DNA of 64,000 nt from Candidatus Ozemibacter sibiricus (GTDB lineage: Bacteria > Muiribacteriota > Ozemobacteria > Ozemobacterales > Ozemobacteraceae), in contig QOQW01000022.1 in the NCBI GenBank assembly GCA_003327425.1, positions 51,783-115,782 on the forward strand. The letters are read 5' to 3'. This document shows, one piece after another, positions 34,306 through 43,215 of this stretch. The notes under the pieces were generated by a model that was given only the letters and a program-made list of their open reading frames with translations, searched no databases and was not told the DNA's origin. Position numbers and translations under genes: made by a program. Within the stretch, counting starts at the first letter, position 1. Each line of letters starts with the position of its first letter.

Positions 34306-35250
34306 ATGTTCCGTCTGACCGCCGCTGTGTTGCTGGGAATGGCCGTCGCTGCGTGGGCGGCCCCCGCCGGGGCTTCCCCGGCCAGGGTTTTCAACATCGC
34401 CCATCGGGGGGCGCGCAGTCTCGCCCCCGAGAACACCCTGCCCGCCTTCCGCATCGCCATCGCCCGCTGCGGGGCCGATATGATCGAACTCGACGTCCAC
34501 CTCAGCAAAGATGGGGTGCCGGTGGTCATCCATGACGACACCCTGGAACGGACCACCGACGTCGCGCGCGTCTTTCCCCAGCGCGCCCCCTGGCGGGTGG
34601 CCGATTTCACCGCCGCGGAGCTGATGCGGCTCGATGCCGGCAGTTGGTTCGTCGAGCAAGACCCCTTCGGCCAGATCAGAGCCGGCCAGGTGTCGGCCGA
34701 CGATCTGGCGCTGTTCTGCAGCGGACGCGTCCGCCTTCCCACCTTGAAAACGGCCCTGGCACTGATCAAGGAACTCGGATGCCGGGTCAACATCGAGCTG
34801 AAGAATTTCCCGGCCTACTATCCCGGCCTGGCCGAGAAGGTCGTCGCCGAAGTCCGGCAGTCGGGCATCGCCGATCGGGTGCTGTTCAGCTCGTTCGACC
34901 ATGAGATCCTGGCCGAGCTGCGCCGGCTGGCCCCCGAAATCCCGCGGGCGGCCCTCGTCGAGGATCCCGTCTTTCCGCTCAAGGAATACCTGGTCGATCT
35001 GCTGGGCGTCGTGGCCTACAACCCGTCTCGCGATGTGCTGGGGTGCGATTCGATCGCCTGGCACCGCGAAGGCCGCCTGCGCGAAGACGTGGTGCGACGG
35101 GCCCGCGAGGCCGGCCTCGAGGTGTTCGTCTGGACGGTGAATGACCCCGACCAGCTTGCCGCGCTGGTCAAGGTAGGCGTTTCCGGCATCTTCACCGATT
35201 TCCCCCAGCGCCTGCGGGATCTGTTGCATTCCCCTGGCGCGGGTCGGTAA
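34306..35250 (+). CDS. Exported glycerophosphodiester phosphodiesterase
   Basis: Hydrolyses glycerophosphodiesters to glycerol-3-phosphate and an alcohol. The catalytic start NIAHRGARSLAPENT, the metal motif ELDVHLSKDGVPVVIHD and the later VFVWTVNDPDQLAAL / GIFTDFP blocks are all present. Residues 1-24 form a signal peptide (hydrophobic core then APAGASPA), so the enzyme is probably periplasmic. The ATG at 34306 has AGGAGAGG five bases upstream; the longer frame from 34234 would bury the signal peptide. 314 aa. The downstream gene is convergent. Confidence 0.9.
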   Translation: MFRLTAAVLLGMAVAAWAAPAGASPARVFNIAHRGARSLAPENTLPAFRIAIARCGADMIELDVHLSKDGVPVVIHDDTLERTTDVARVFPQRAPWRVADFTAAELMRLDAGSWFVEQDPFGQIRAGQVSADDLALFCSGRVRLPTLKTALALIKELGCRVNIELKNFPAYYPGLAEKVVAEVRQSGIADRVLFSSFDHEILAELRRLAPEIPRAALVEDPVFPLKEYLVDLLGVVAYNPSRDVLGCDSIAWHREGRLREDVVRRAREAGLEVFVWTVNDPDQLAALVKVGVSGIFTDFPQRLRDLLHSPGAGR

Positions 35251-36196
35251 GGCGCGCCGGCGCGGAACCGGCGTCGGGCAGGGGCTGCCCGGTTTCGATG
35301 GCCCGGTTGGCCGGAGGCTCCTCCACGCCTTCGGTCAGCAGGCGGGCCTGCACCTCCTCCTCGGTGATGAAGCGCTCGGTCCCGCGCAGGATGTTCAATT
35401 CCTTGATGCCCTCCCGGCCCAGGGGGTCTTCATGCATGGTCAGCATGGCATCCCGGATCTGGCGCCGCACCGGCTCGGGCAGATCCCTGGAGACGACCAG
35501 CGGGTCCGTGGGGATCGGCCCGACCGCGGCCAGGAAGGTCAGATGGGGGATCTTGTCCAGGTAGCGGGGATTGACGTTGACCGCGAAGACGGCCGCCGCA
35601 TCGTAGAGCCCGTTGAGGACCCCGTCGATGCTGGCGTCGTGGCTGTGGGTGAAGACGATCTTGCCGAAGAAGGTCAGGGGATCGATCCCTCGCTCTTTGA
35701 ACATCAGGTTGGGAAAATAGAAGCCTGATCCGGAATACCGGTCCACGAAAGCGAAGGTCTTGCCGTTCAGATCCTCGATGGCCTTGATGGGACCGTCTTT
35801 GCGGGCGATGATCCGGCCGAAGTAGCTGGCCCGGCCGCGCTGCACAGGGCGGACCAGGACCTCCCAGGGACGGTTCCCGCGCAGGAGCTGGAAGGACGCG
35901 TGGGAGAACCAGGCGAGGTGGACGATCTTCAATTCCAGCATGCGGGCCAGATCTTCGTAATCGGCGGCGACGTTGAGGCGGAACGGCCGATTGAGCTTGG
36001 CCGCCAGATAATTCAAGATGGGGTTCATCTCATTGCGCAGATCGTCAGGGGAAAGGTACGGAATGACCCCCAATACGATGGGAGGGCGCTGCTCGACGAT
36101 GAGGGTCATGCGGAGGGTGTCGAGAGGATCCTGGGAAAGCAGGACGAGGCCCGTGAGCAGCAAGGCTCCGAGCAGGAACAGGATGAACCATTTCAT
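35192..36196 (-). CDS. PhnD-like periplasmic binding protein, membrane-anchored
   Basis: A 334-aa member of the phosphate/phosphite/phosphonate (PhnD, transferrin-fold) binding-protein family: VLGVIPYLSPDDLRNEMNPI, LNGKTFAFVDRYSGSGFYFP and HDASIDGVLNGLYDAAAVF are the diagnostic blocks. The N-terminus is a single uncleaved-looking hydrophobic anchor (residues ~4-21) without a lipobox. No ABC permease or ATPase is nearby. The ATG overlaps the stop of the MFS-HEAT gene (ATGA) and has GTGGAGG upstream, so it is the last gene of a three-gene operon. The C-terminus overlaps the end of the convergent phosphodiesterase gene by 59 bases. Ligand unknown. Confidence 0.85.
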   Translation of the reverse strand: MKWFILFLLGALLLTGLVLLSQDPLDTLRMTLIVEQRPPIVLGVIPYLSPDDLRNEMNPILNYLAAKLNRPFRLNVAADYEDLARMLELKIVHLAWFSHASFQLLRGNRPWEVLVRPVQRGRASYFGRIIARKDGPIKAIEDLNGKTFAFVDRYSGSGFYFPNLMFKERGIDPLTFFGKIVFTHSHDASIDGVLNGLYDAAAVFAVNVNPRYLDKIPHLTFLAAVGPIPTDPLVVSRDLPEPVRRQIRDAMLTMHEDPLGREGIKELNILRGTERFITEEEVQARLLTEGVEEPPANRAIETGQPLPDAGSAPARLTDPRQGNATDPAGAGGNR

Positions 36197-39051
36197 GATG
36201 TGGCCTCCACCTGGATGATCTGCTGCAGCAACGAACGCCACCCGCCCGCTTCCGCCGAGGTGTCGAGGACGGCCAGACCTCGTTTTTCGGCCTCCTGGCG
36301 GAGGGCACCCGGGGTGAGGAGCAGGGACGGGTCGAGGAGCGGCGTCAGCCAGCTCGAGACCGCGGGGCCCAGATGGGTTTCCAGCAATTCCCGAGCGACC
36401 GAGCGGGTGAAGGGATCGCCGGCGGTGAGTTGGTCGATGGCGCGCAGGAGCGGGGCCGGGTCGGGGGCGCAGAGGGCGACACAGCGGGCTACGGTTTCGA
36501 CCCGTCGGAGCCAGAACCGGCGCAGGCGGGCGAGGAGGTCGGGCGCGGGCGGGATGGGCAGGAGGTCGGCGGCCGCCTCGAGGGCGAGTCCTTCCTGCCA
36601 GATCCTGGGCAGGATCGACGGAAGGGCGTCCTCCGGCGGAAGAACCAGGCCCGGTTCGTCGGCCGAGGGCGGGCGAGCTGCCCCGGCCAACGCCGGCAGC
36701 GCTTCCGACCAGCGGGGCAAAGCGGTCGGCCAGGTCTGAGCCAGGCGCTCCCAGGCCGGGGCGAGGCGGACGGTGGTGGGAGCATCGTCGGCCGGAACGA
36801 GCAGGCATTGATCGAGCAGGGAGATGGTCTCCGCCTCGCCTTCCTGCAACAACCGGGTCAGGATTTCGCGTGCTTCCGGGGCCTCCAGGCGGAGGATCCG
36901 GGCGAGCAGGTCGAGGACCAGCTCGCCCCGCAAGGTTTTCAAGGTGTGGGCGAGCCGCTGACGTTCCGGGCCGGAAAACCCCTGCAACAATGCCGCGATC
37001 CGCTCGATGCCCTGGCGCGAGGCCTCGCGGAAGAGTTGCTGGGCGATGGCGGCTACGCCAGGGGAGGGGTGACGGCAGCGGCTCTCGAGAATGGCCAGGG
37101 CACGCGACGTGCGCAGGCGGGCGAGCGCTTTGAGAGCGTTGCGGACGACGGTTTCATCGGGATCCAGGCTCAGGGCTTCCAACGAGGCGATGAACAAAGG
37201 GTTGGCCAGCTCGCCCATGGCGGCGGCGGCGGTCGCCCGGCAGAGGGGGCTCGGATCGCGCGCCATCCGGGCCAGGGTGCCCAGGGCGAGTTCGAGACGG
37301 TCAGGGCGGCGGGTCAGCCGCAGCAGGCTGATGGCGGCACTGCCCCGGATGCGATGATGGTCATGGGTCAGGAACAGTTCGACCATGTCTTCGACGGCCT
37401 CGCCGGATCCGACCCGGCCGATGGCCTCGAGCAGGTCGGCGGTCAGCCGCGGATCTTCGTTGCCGGCGAGCAGGATCTCCAGGTTGCAGAGGGCGGCAGG
37501 CCCCAGCACCTCGAGCATCGTGCGCGCCAGGGCGCCCAGACAGGCCGGATCCTTCTCGGTGGTGAGCTTGGGGAGCAGCAGGTTTTTGACGTCCTCGGGG
37601 GGGAGGATGGCCACCTCGGCCACTGTTCCGCGCCGGATGGCAGGATCGGGATGCTCCAGCAGATCGCGCAACCGGCTGACCCGCTCCCGGGGGGCCAGGA
37701 ACCGGATGGCTTCGAGCCAATCGGGCTCTTCGTCCAGCAGGGCCTGGTCGGCGATGGTCTTGCGCAAGGTGTGGGCATAGGCCGCATCGAGACGGGAATG
37801 CACCCAGACCATCGCTCCATAGACCACGGCGGCGGCCAGGAACAGGCCTTCGGGCGAGACGGTTCCTCGCACCAGCAGGAGGAGCCCGCCGACCAGCAGG
37901 CTGGACAGGGAACAGACGATGCCGATATCTCGCCGGTAGAGGCTGCGTTCGCCCTGCCGGACGGCACTCAGCAGGATCGAGGTGGCCGGCACCGTGAAAT
38001 TCTTGCTGTTGACCAGAACGAAGAACTGGATGGTGGTCACCAGCAGGAAGCCGCTGCCCAGGGCCGCTTTGCTGCACAACAGCACCAGCAGGGCGGGAAG
38101 CAGCATCAGCACACGACCGATCGGGAAGTGGGCGAAGATGCGATGCATCACCACGGTCTGCAGGCCGATCACGGTGATATCGGTGGAGGCGCCGAACACG
38201 CCCATGAAGACGGCCAGCTCCTGGGCGTTGGCGAAGTGCCGATTGACCGCGTCGGCGAACAGGAAGTCGATCAGGTATTTGTTGAACAGGATGAGGAATG
38301 ACGAGCTGATCAAGAGCCGCGCCAGAGGCTGGTGCCAGGAGGGCAGGACGCCGCGAGCGGGCGAAACGTTGCCGCTTCCTTCGGCGGGCTGCGCCGTCGC
38401 CGGGGCGGCGGGCGACGGCGCGAGGGGCGCCCCGGGTTCCCGACCGGCGGCCGAAGCAGGCCGGCGGGTGGCGGCTTCGAACGGTTGGAGCGCGCCCAGC
38501 AGCAGATGCTGCACGATGAGCAGCAGGGCGGTGAACCACAGCAGCCCCCGGATGCCGACCAGGTCGAGGACGAACTTCATCAAGATGCCGCTCAGGATGT
38601 ACCCGATGCTGCCGGCGGCGTAGATGACCGGCATCGCCTGTTTGGCTTCCTGCAGCGGCAGGTACTGGTTGGCCATGTGGGAGAACGACTGGTTGGTGAA
38701 CAGATCGATCAGAACGGCGATCACCAGGCACACCAGCAGCAGATGGGGGGAGGCGCCTTCCACCAACAACGCCCCGCCCAGCATGGCGAAGGCCAGCGTG
38801 GGCCAGGACAGCATGGTCAGCAGGCCATGGCCCTCCCGATCGGCGATGAACCGGCCGGTGCCGAACTGGAGGGCGACGAACGCCAGGTTGACCAGGACGT
38901 AGACCCAGGGCAGTCCCCCCGCTCCCGCGTTCTTGAGATAGACGGTGAGCAGCGACAGATAGAGCAGGTTGTTGCTCGCTTTCTGCGCCAGGAACTGGGC
39001 CGCGAGCAGCCGAACCGGACTTCCCTGGGACGGGGTCACTTCTTTTCCCAC
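36193..39051 (-). CDS. MFS/nucleotide-transporter-like protein fused to HEAT repeats
   Basis: A 952-aa two-part protein. Residues 1-~440 contain about twelve hydrophobic segments of the major facilitator superfamily, most like the Npt1/Npt2 ATP/ADP translocase-like group (AQFLAQKASNNLLYLSLLTV, GSIGYILSGILMKFVLDLVG), split by a Pro/Ala-rich cytoplasmic linker at ~196-236. Residues ~450-950 are helical HEAT-type repeats (for example GSAAISLLRLTRRPDRLELA, NALKALARLRTSRALAILES). MFS-HEAT fusions of this type are known from other bacteria, but the substrate is unclear. The start is GTG 39051 with CGGGAG upstream; it overlaps the end of the sensor gene by 16 bases. Middle gene of the operon. Confidence 0.85.
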   Translation of the reverse strand: MGKEVTPSQGSPVRLLAAQFLAQKASNNLLYLSLLTVYLKNAGAGGLPWVYVLVNLAFVALQFGTGRFIADREGHGLLTMLSWPTLAFAMLGGALLVEGASPHLLLVCLVIAVLIDLFTNQSFSHMANQYLPLQEAKQAMPVIYAAGSIGYILSGILMKFVLDLVGIRGLLWFTALLLIVQHLLLGALQPFEAATRRPASAAGREPGAPLAPSPAAPATAQPAEGSGNVSPARGVLPSWHQPLARLLISSSFLILFNKYLIDFLFADAVNRHFANAQELAVFMGVFGASTDITVIGLQTVVMHRIFAHFPIGRVLMLLPALLVLLCSKAALGSGFLLVTTIQFFVLVNSKNFTVPATSILLSAVRQGERSLYRRDIGIVCSLSSLLVGGLLLLVRGTVSPEGLFLAAAVVYGAMVWVHSRLDAAYAHTLRKTIADQALLDEEPDWLEAIRFLAPRERVSRLRDLLEHPDPAIRRGTVAEVAILPPEDVKNLLLPKLTTEKDPACLGALARTMLEVLGPAALCNLEILLAGNEDPRLTADLLEAIGRVGSGEAVEDMVELFLTHDHHRIRGSAAISLLRLTRRPDRLELALGTLARMARDPSPLCRATAAAAMGELANPLFIASLEALSLDPDETVVRNALKALARLRTSRALAILESRCRHPSPGVAAIAQQLFREASRQGIERIAALLQGFSGPERQRLAHTLKTLRGELVLDLLARILRLEAPEAREILTRLLQEGEAETISLLDQCLLVPADDAPTTVRLAPAWERLAQTWPTALPRWSEALPALAGAARPPSADEPGLVLPPEDALPSILPRIWQEGLALEAAADLLPIPPAPDLLARLRRFWLRRVETVARCVALCAPDPAPLLRAIDQLTAGDPFTRSVARELLETHLGPAVSSWLTPLLDPSLLLTPGALRQEAEKRGLAVLDTSAEAGGWRSLLQQIIQVEATS

Positions 39052-40244
39052 TCCCGCGTCCAGATCTCGTCCATCAGGCGGTTCTTCTCGAGAGTGGCGA
39101 CCATGTCGTTGAAGGCGGCGCAGGCCTGGGCCAGTTCATCCTCGCCTTCGATCCGGACCCGATGGTTCATCACGCCGTCGGAGACCAGCCGAATGCCCTC
39201 CAGCAGGCGGTTGACCTGCTCGGCCAGGGTGCGCGACAGGGCGTAGCCGAACCCGACGGCCAGCACCACCGCGATGCTCAAGACCAGCATCAGATCGAAG
39301 AGGATCCGGTGCAGGAAGCCCAGAACTTCACGCCGTGGGCGGGCGGCGATCAGGTAGCTGTTGAGCACCGGCACGCGCGTGACGATGCCCAGATAGGGTT
39401 GACCGTTCATGGGGAATTCGACGGCCCGGGTCGGTTCGGTGCGCAGGCGCTCGAAATCGAGGGCGACTCCGGTCAGGCCTTCCGGCAATCCCTCGCCGCG
39501 GGCGGCGATCAGGCCGCCGCTTTGATCGACCAGCAGCAGAATGTCGCCACCCACCAACGGATACTCCCGGATCAGCTCCATCATCTCCGGTCCCTCCAGA
39601 TTGATGGCGCAGCTGATGACGCCGACCACCTTGGTCTGATCGACGAAATGAGGGATGGGGACCATCATCAGCATCGTCTTTTGTTGGGACGCCGAGACGA
39701 TGTGCCCCGTGAAGGCCGACGTCCCGGTGCGCACCACCTGCTGGAAGGCCTGCCGCGTCGATTCCATGTTTTCGCTTTTGGTGCGCAGAACATTGCGGCC
39801 CAGGTATTTCGCATCGAGACCGCGGTACCGATTGCGCAGGGCCAGGGACGTGACATTGCCCTCGGCATCATAGATGAACCCGCTGTAGAAGATGGGGTTG
39901 ATGTCGAGGAACTCGTATATGGCCTCCCGCTGCCGATCGGTGGTGCTGGGGGTGCCCGGCGGGGCATGGCGATCGACGGGCTGGATGTCGGGATTGAGGG
40001 CCAGGGCTCGCACCTGCCGTTCGTAGCTTCGCAGCAGCGAGTCGATGCCGTTCTGGATGGCCCCGGTCAGGGCGATCTGGCTGTGCATGGCCTGTTGCAC
40101 CAGGTCGCGCCGGAATTTGACCCCGATGGTGAGCCCCAGGATCAAGATGGGCAGGAACGCGGAAAAGACCGCCACGGCGATGATGCGATGGCCGATCCGT
40201 TGATACCAGGGGAGCGAGGGAGTTTTGGTAGGAGTCTGTGTCAT
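39036..40244 (-). CDS. Cache-HAMP membrane sensor without output domain
   Basis: A 402-aa membrane protein: one transmembrane helix near residues 20-42, a periplasmic double-Cache ligand-binding region (FLDINPIFYSGFIYDAEGNV and later VVGVISCAINLEGPEMMELI, VDQSGGLIAARGEGLPEGL), a second helix (MLVLSIAVVLAVGFGYAL), then a HAMP domain and about 20 residues. There is no methyl-accepting, kinase or GGDEF domain, so the HAMP must act on another protein. The ATG at 40244 has GGAGG six bases upstream. First gene of a minus-strand operon with the MFS-HEAT and PhnD-like genes, and divergent from a GAF-GGDEF gene, a plausible partner. Confidence 0.87.
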   Translation of the reverse strand: MTQTPTKTPSLPWYQRIGHRIIAVAVFSAFLPILILGLTIGVKFRRDLVQQAMHSQIALTGAIQNGIDSLLRSYERQVRALALNPDIQPVDRHAPPGTPSTTDRQREAIYEFLDINPIFYSGFIYDAEGNVTSLALRNRYRGLDAKYLGRNVLRTKSENMESTRQAFQQVVRTGTSAFTGHIVSASQQKTMLMMVPIPHFVDQTKVVGVISCAINLEGPEMMELIREYPLVGGDILLLVDQSGGLIAARGEGLPEGLTGVALDFERLRTEPTRAVEFPMNGQPYLGIVTRVPVLNSYLIAARPRREVLGFLHRILFDLMLVLSIAVVLAVGFGYALSRTLAEQVNRLLEGIRLVSDGVMNHRVRIEGEDELAQACAAFNDMVATLEKNRLMDEIWTREWEKK

Positions 40245-40433
40245 GTGCTGCCTCCAGACCACACCACGATAGCACGGAACAGGTTTCCATGGTATGCTAC
40301 CACCCCGGGGTCTGAATACCATTCCGTTTCAGATGTCGCGTCTCCACATGGATTCTGCCACCGAGGCGTGGTCCTGGCCCCCCTTTGTGAGACCATTGCC
40401 ATTCGTGTCGCCGATGCAACAGGAGTCTCTGCT

Positions 40434-42002
40434 GTGAATCTGACCAGGAAGCTCTCTGAAGTTCCCCGCGAAGAGCGGGATACCTTCCTCAAGTGGAAGT
40501 ACCGGGAGTTGCAATTGGTCAAGCAGGTCGACCGACTCACCGACCGCTACCTGACCATGGGACGACTGATCCGAGCCTGCCTCGAGGTCATCCATCGCTT
40601 CTTCGGGTGCGAGATCGCCGGATTTCAGATCCTGGGCGGCGGTCGGCGCAAAGATGGAGGGTTCTTCTTCTCCAAGCGCCGCCCTGGCAACGAAGAAGAG
40701 CTGCGCACCGCCACGCGCGAGATCCTCAATGGGTATCTGAGCGAACCGTTCGCCGATCTCCTGGTCAACGAACCGGTGAGTTCCCTGCAGGCCAAGGGGC
40801 TCCGCAATTATCTCGTCTACCCGATGGCGATCAAATCCCAGCTGGAGGGCGCGTTCTTCCTCGCCAATCGCGATTGGCCCTTCGATGAGAACGACCTCCA
40901 TTTCATCGCCGTGATCAGCAGTCAGCTCGACAACGGCGTGGTCCATGCCCGGGTCCTCGAGGAGCAGAGGAAGGCCAACGCCGCTCTCCAACAGCGCGCT
41001 CGCGAGCTGGAGGCCCTCTACGAAATGAGCCTCAGCCTCAGTTTCGGCTACGATTTCGAGACGCTCGCCCAGAAGGTTCTGCAGAGCGCGATGACCCTCG
41101 TCTCGGTCGATCGCATCTCGATCATGGTCTACGACCAGAAAAGCGACGAACTCCGCACCATGTTCGTCCTGGGCGAAAAACAGAAGATCAGGCTGGTCAA
41201 ACTCGGCATGGGCAAGGGTATCGCCGGTCTGGCCCTGCTCAGTCGCAAGCCGATCGTCGCCCCCCTGGGCGCCGAGGACGAGCGCTTCGTTCCCTTCGAA
41301 TTCCCCAGCTTCAAGCCACGGAAGATCTTCTCGCTGATCTCCATCCCTTTGCTGGCCGGGGAAAAGCCCCTCGGGGTGATGAACTTCTCCATCCTCACCC
41401 GCAAGAAGGTCTTCAGCGGCAAAGACCTTGAAACCCTCAGCGTGGCCGCCCACCTCATCTCCCTCGCCCTGCAACGGCAGCAGTTCTATCAGCTATCGAT
41501 CAAGGATGAACTGACCGACCTCTTCACCTTCCGGTATTTCAAGGAACGCCTGGCCGAAGAAGCGAACCGTGCCCGGCGGTACAAGATGTCCTTCTCGCTG
41601 CTCATCCTCGATCTCGATCGCTTCAAATCGATCAACGACACCTACGGGCATCCCTTCGGCAACGTCGTGCTGCAGGCGGTGGCCGGGGTGCTGCACCACA
41701 CCATCCGCAACGGCGTGGACATGGCGGCCCGCTTCGGCGGCGAAGAGATGGCCCTGATCCTGCCCCATACCGGTGAACAGGGGGCCTTCATCCTGGCCGA
41801 ACGGATCCGGACCAAGGTCGAGGCCTTGGTGCTCGAGCATGAGGGGAAGCCGGTCAAGGTGACGGTCAGCGGCGGCCTCGCCACCTTCCCCACCCACGGG
41901 GAGACGGCCGAAGAGCTGCTGGAGGCGGCCGATGCCGCCCTCTATCGCTCCAAGGAAGAAGGCCGCAATCGCATGACCGTCGCCGAGATGCGCATCAAAT
42001 AA
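40434..42002 (+). CDS. Cytoplasmic GAF-GAF-GGDEF protein with GGEEM active site
   Basis: A 522-aa soluble signalling protein. Residues ~30-185 look like a divergent GAF, ~200-345 are a clear GAF (YEMSLSLSFGYDFETLAQKV, GMGKGIAGLALLSRKPIVAP), and ~355-520 a GGDEF domain with DLDRFKSINDTYGHPFGN. The catalytic loop is GGEEM at 435-439 instead of GG(D/E)EF, and the inhibitory RxxD is shifted (the Arg is one residue too early), so activity and feedback may differ from the other cyclase at 31681. Start is GTG 40434, with AGGAG eight bases upstream. It is divergent from the Cache-HAMP operon. Confidence 0.88.
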   Translation: MNLTRKLSEVPREERDTFLKWKYRELQLVKQVDRLTDRYLTMGRLIRACLEVIHRFFGCEIAGFQILGGGRRKDGGFFFSKRRPGNEEELRTATREILNGYLSEPFADLLVNEPVSSLQAKGLRNYLVYPMAIKSQLEGAFFLANRDWPFDENDLHFIAVISSQLDNGVVHARVLEEQRKANAALQQRARELEALYEMSLSLSFGYDFETLAQKVLQSAMTLVSVDRISIMVYDQKSDELRTMFVLGEKQKIRLVKLGMGKGIAGLALLSRKPIVAPLGAEDERFVPFEFPSFKPRKIFSLISIPLLAGEKPLGVMNFSILTRKKVFSGKDLETLSVAAHLISLALQRQQFYQLSIKDELTDLFTFRYFKERLAEEANRARRYKMSFSLLILDLDRFKSINDTYGHPFGNVVLQAVAGVLHHTIRNGVDMAARFGGEEMALILPHTGEQGAFILAERIRTKVEALVLEHEGKPVKVTVSGGLATFPTHGETAEELLEAADAALYRSKEEGRNRMTVAEMRIK

Positions 42003-42015
42003 TGAGGCCGCGACC

Positions 42016-43215
42016 TCACCCGGCGGGCCCGGCGGGGCGGGCCAGCGAGGCGGCGACCTGCCGATAGGCCTCGCGGAACGGCACTCCCTGCCGGACCAGC
42101 TCGCAGGCCCGGTGGGTGGCATACAGCTCATCGGTCATCGCGGCCCGGCACCGGGCCTCGTCGATGATCAGGCCGTCCACCACGGCGGTCATCACCGCCA
42201 GCGTGTCGCGGGTCAAGCGCAGGGCCTCGAGCAGCGGCTGTTTCGTCCATTGCAGGTCGCGATGGTAGCCGCTGATCTGGTTGCCCACGATGCCTTGAAT
42301 GCGTTGCTGGCACCCCGTGACCACATGCAAGGCGGCCCGCGCCAGCTCGAGCACGTCGGGGTTCTGCTTCTGCGGCATCAGCGAGCTGCCGGTGCAGAAC
42401 CGGTCGGGCAGCCGGAACCACCCGAACTCCGGCAGGGAAAACCAGATGGCATCGGTGGCCAGCCGGTTGATGTCGAGCATCACCTGCGTCAGCCATTGGA
42501 CGATGGCCAGCTCGTATTTGCCGCGGGTCAGCTGCGCATGGATCGGGTTCTCCTGCACGCCGCCGAACCCCATCTCGGCGGCGGTGAAGGCCCGATCGAA
42601 GGGCAGCGGCACCCCATAGCCCGCCCCGGTGCCGAGGGGGGAACGGTCGAGCAGCCGCTCGAGGCCGGCCAGCAGTTCGAGATCATCGGCCAGAGCGTCG
42701 CGCCAGGCCTGGGCCCACAGGCCGACCGATGACGGCATCGCCTTGCGCGTGTGGGTGAAGCCGGGCAGCGGTACCGCCCCTGCCCGGCGGTCGAGTCCGG
42801 CCAGCGCCTCGCGCAGACCGTCGACGGCGGTGCGCAGGCCGGCCAGCCGGTCCCGCTGCAGCAGGCGCAAGGCGGTCAGCACCTGGTCGTTGCGGGACCG
42901 CCCGGCGTGGATCTTCTTCCCCGCTTCGCCCACCACCCGGGTCAAGCGGTCTTCGATGTAGGTATGACCATCTTCCAGGTCGGGCGGGATGACGATCCGT
43001 CCCGCCTCGGCGTCGGCGGCGATGGCGGCCAGCTCCTGCTCGAGGGCGGCCAGCTCATCGTCGGTCAACAGACCGATGCGATGCAGGCCCCGGGCGTGCG
43101 CCCGGGACCCCGCGCAGTCATAGGGCAGCAGCTCGAGATCGAGCTGCGGATCATCGCCGACGGTGAACCGCTCGATGGCGGCGTCGAGCTGGCCGCCTTT
43201 GTCCCAGAGCTTCAT
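42016..43215 (-). CDS. argH: Argininosuccinate lyase, short form
   Basis: Last step of arginine synthesis: argininosuccinate to arginine and fumarate. The family signature is present as [12 protein letters not shown] (usual form GSSIMPQKKNPD), with [16 protein letters not shown] and [17 protein letters not shown] blocks. At 399 aa it is about 50 residues shorter than most ArgH. The ATG at 43215 overlaps the argG stop (ATGA), so it is co-translated. A longer upstream frame runs inside argG and was rejected. Confidence 0.92.
   Translation of the reverse strand: MKLWDKGGQLDAAIERFTVGDDPQLDLELLPYDCAGSRAHARGLHRIGLLTDDELAALEQELAAIAADAEAGRIVIPPDLEDGHTYIEDRLTRVVGEAGKKIHAGRSRNDQVLTALRLLQRDRLAGLRTAVDGLREALAGLDRRAGAVPLPGFTHTRKAMPSSVGLWAQAWRDALADDLELLAGLERLLDRSPLGTGAGYGVPLPFDRAFTAAEMGFGGVQENPIHAQLTRGKYELAIVQWLTQVMLDINRLATDAIWFSLPEFGWFRLPDRFCTGSSLMPQKQNPDVLELARAALHVVTGCQQRIQGIVGNQISGYHRDLQWTKQPLLEALRLTRDTLAVMTAVVDGLIIDEARCRAAMTDELYATHRACELVRQGVPFREAYRQVAASLARPAGPAG

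Noticed and set aside
36373..38301. A 642-codon plus-strand frame opposite the MFS-HEAT gene
   Set aside because: Gly/Gln-rich shadow; the minus-strand frame has transmembrane and HEAT structure and overlaps its neighbours in operon fashion.
39162..40433. Upstream extension of the GAF-GGDEF gene over the Cache-HAMP gene
   Set aside because: The extra residues are shadow sequence; GTG 40434 has a good ribosome binding site and begins the folded protein.
42003..42015. Terminator between the GGDEF gene and argH
   Set aside because: Only a 5-bp repeat and no T run; insufficient evidence.
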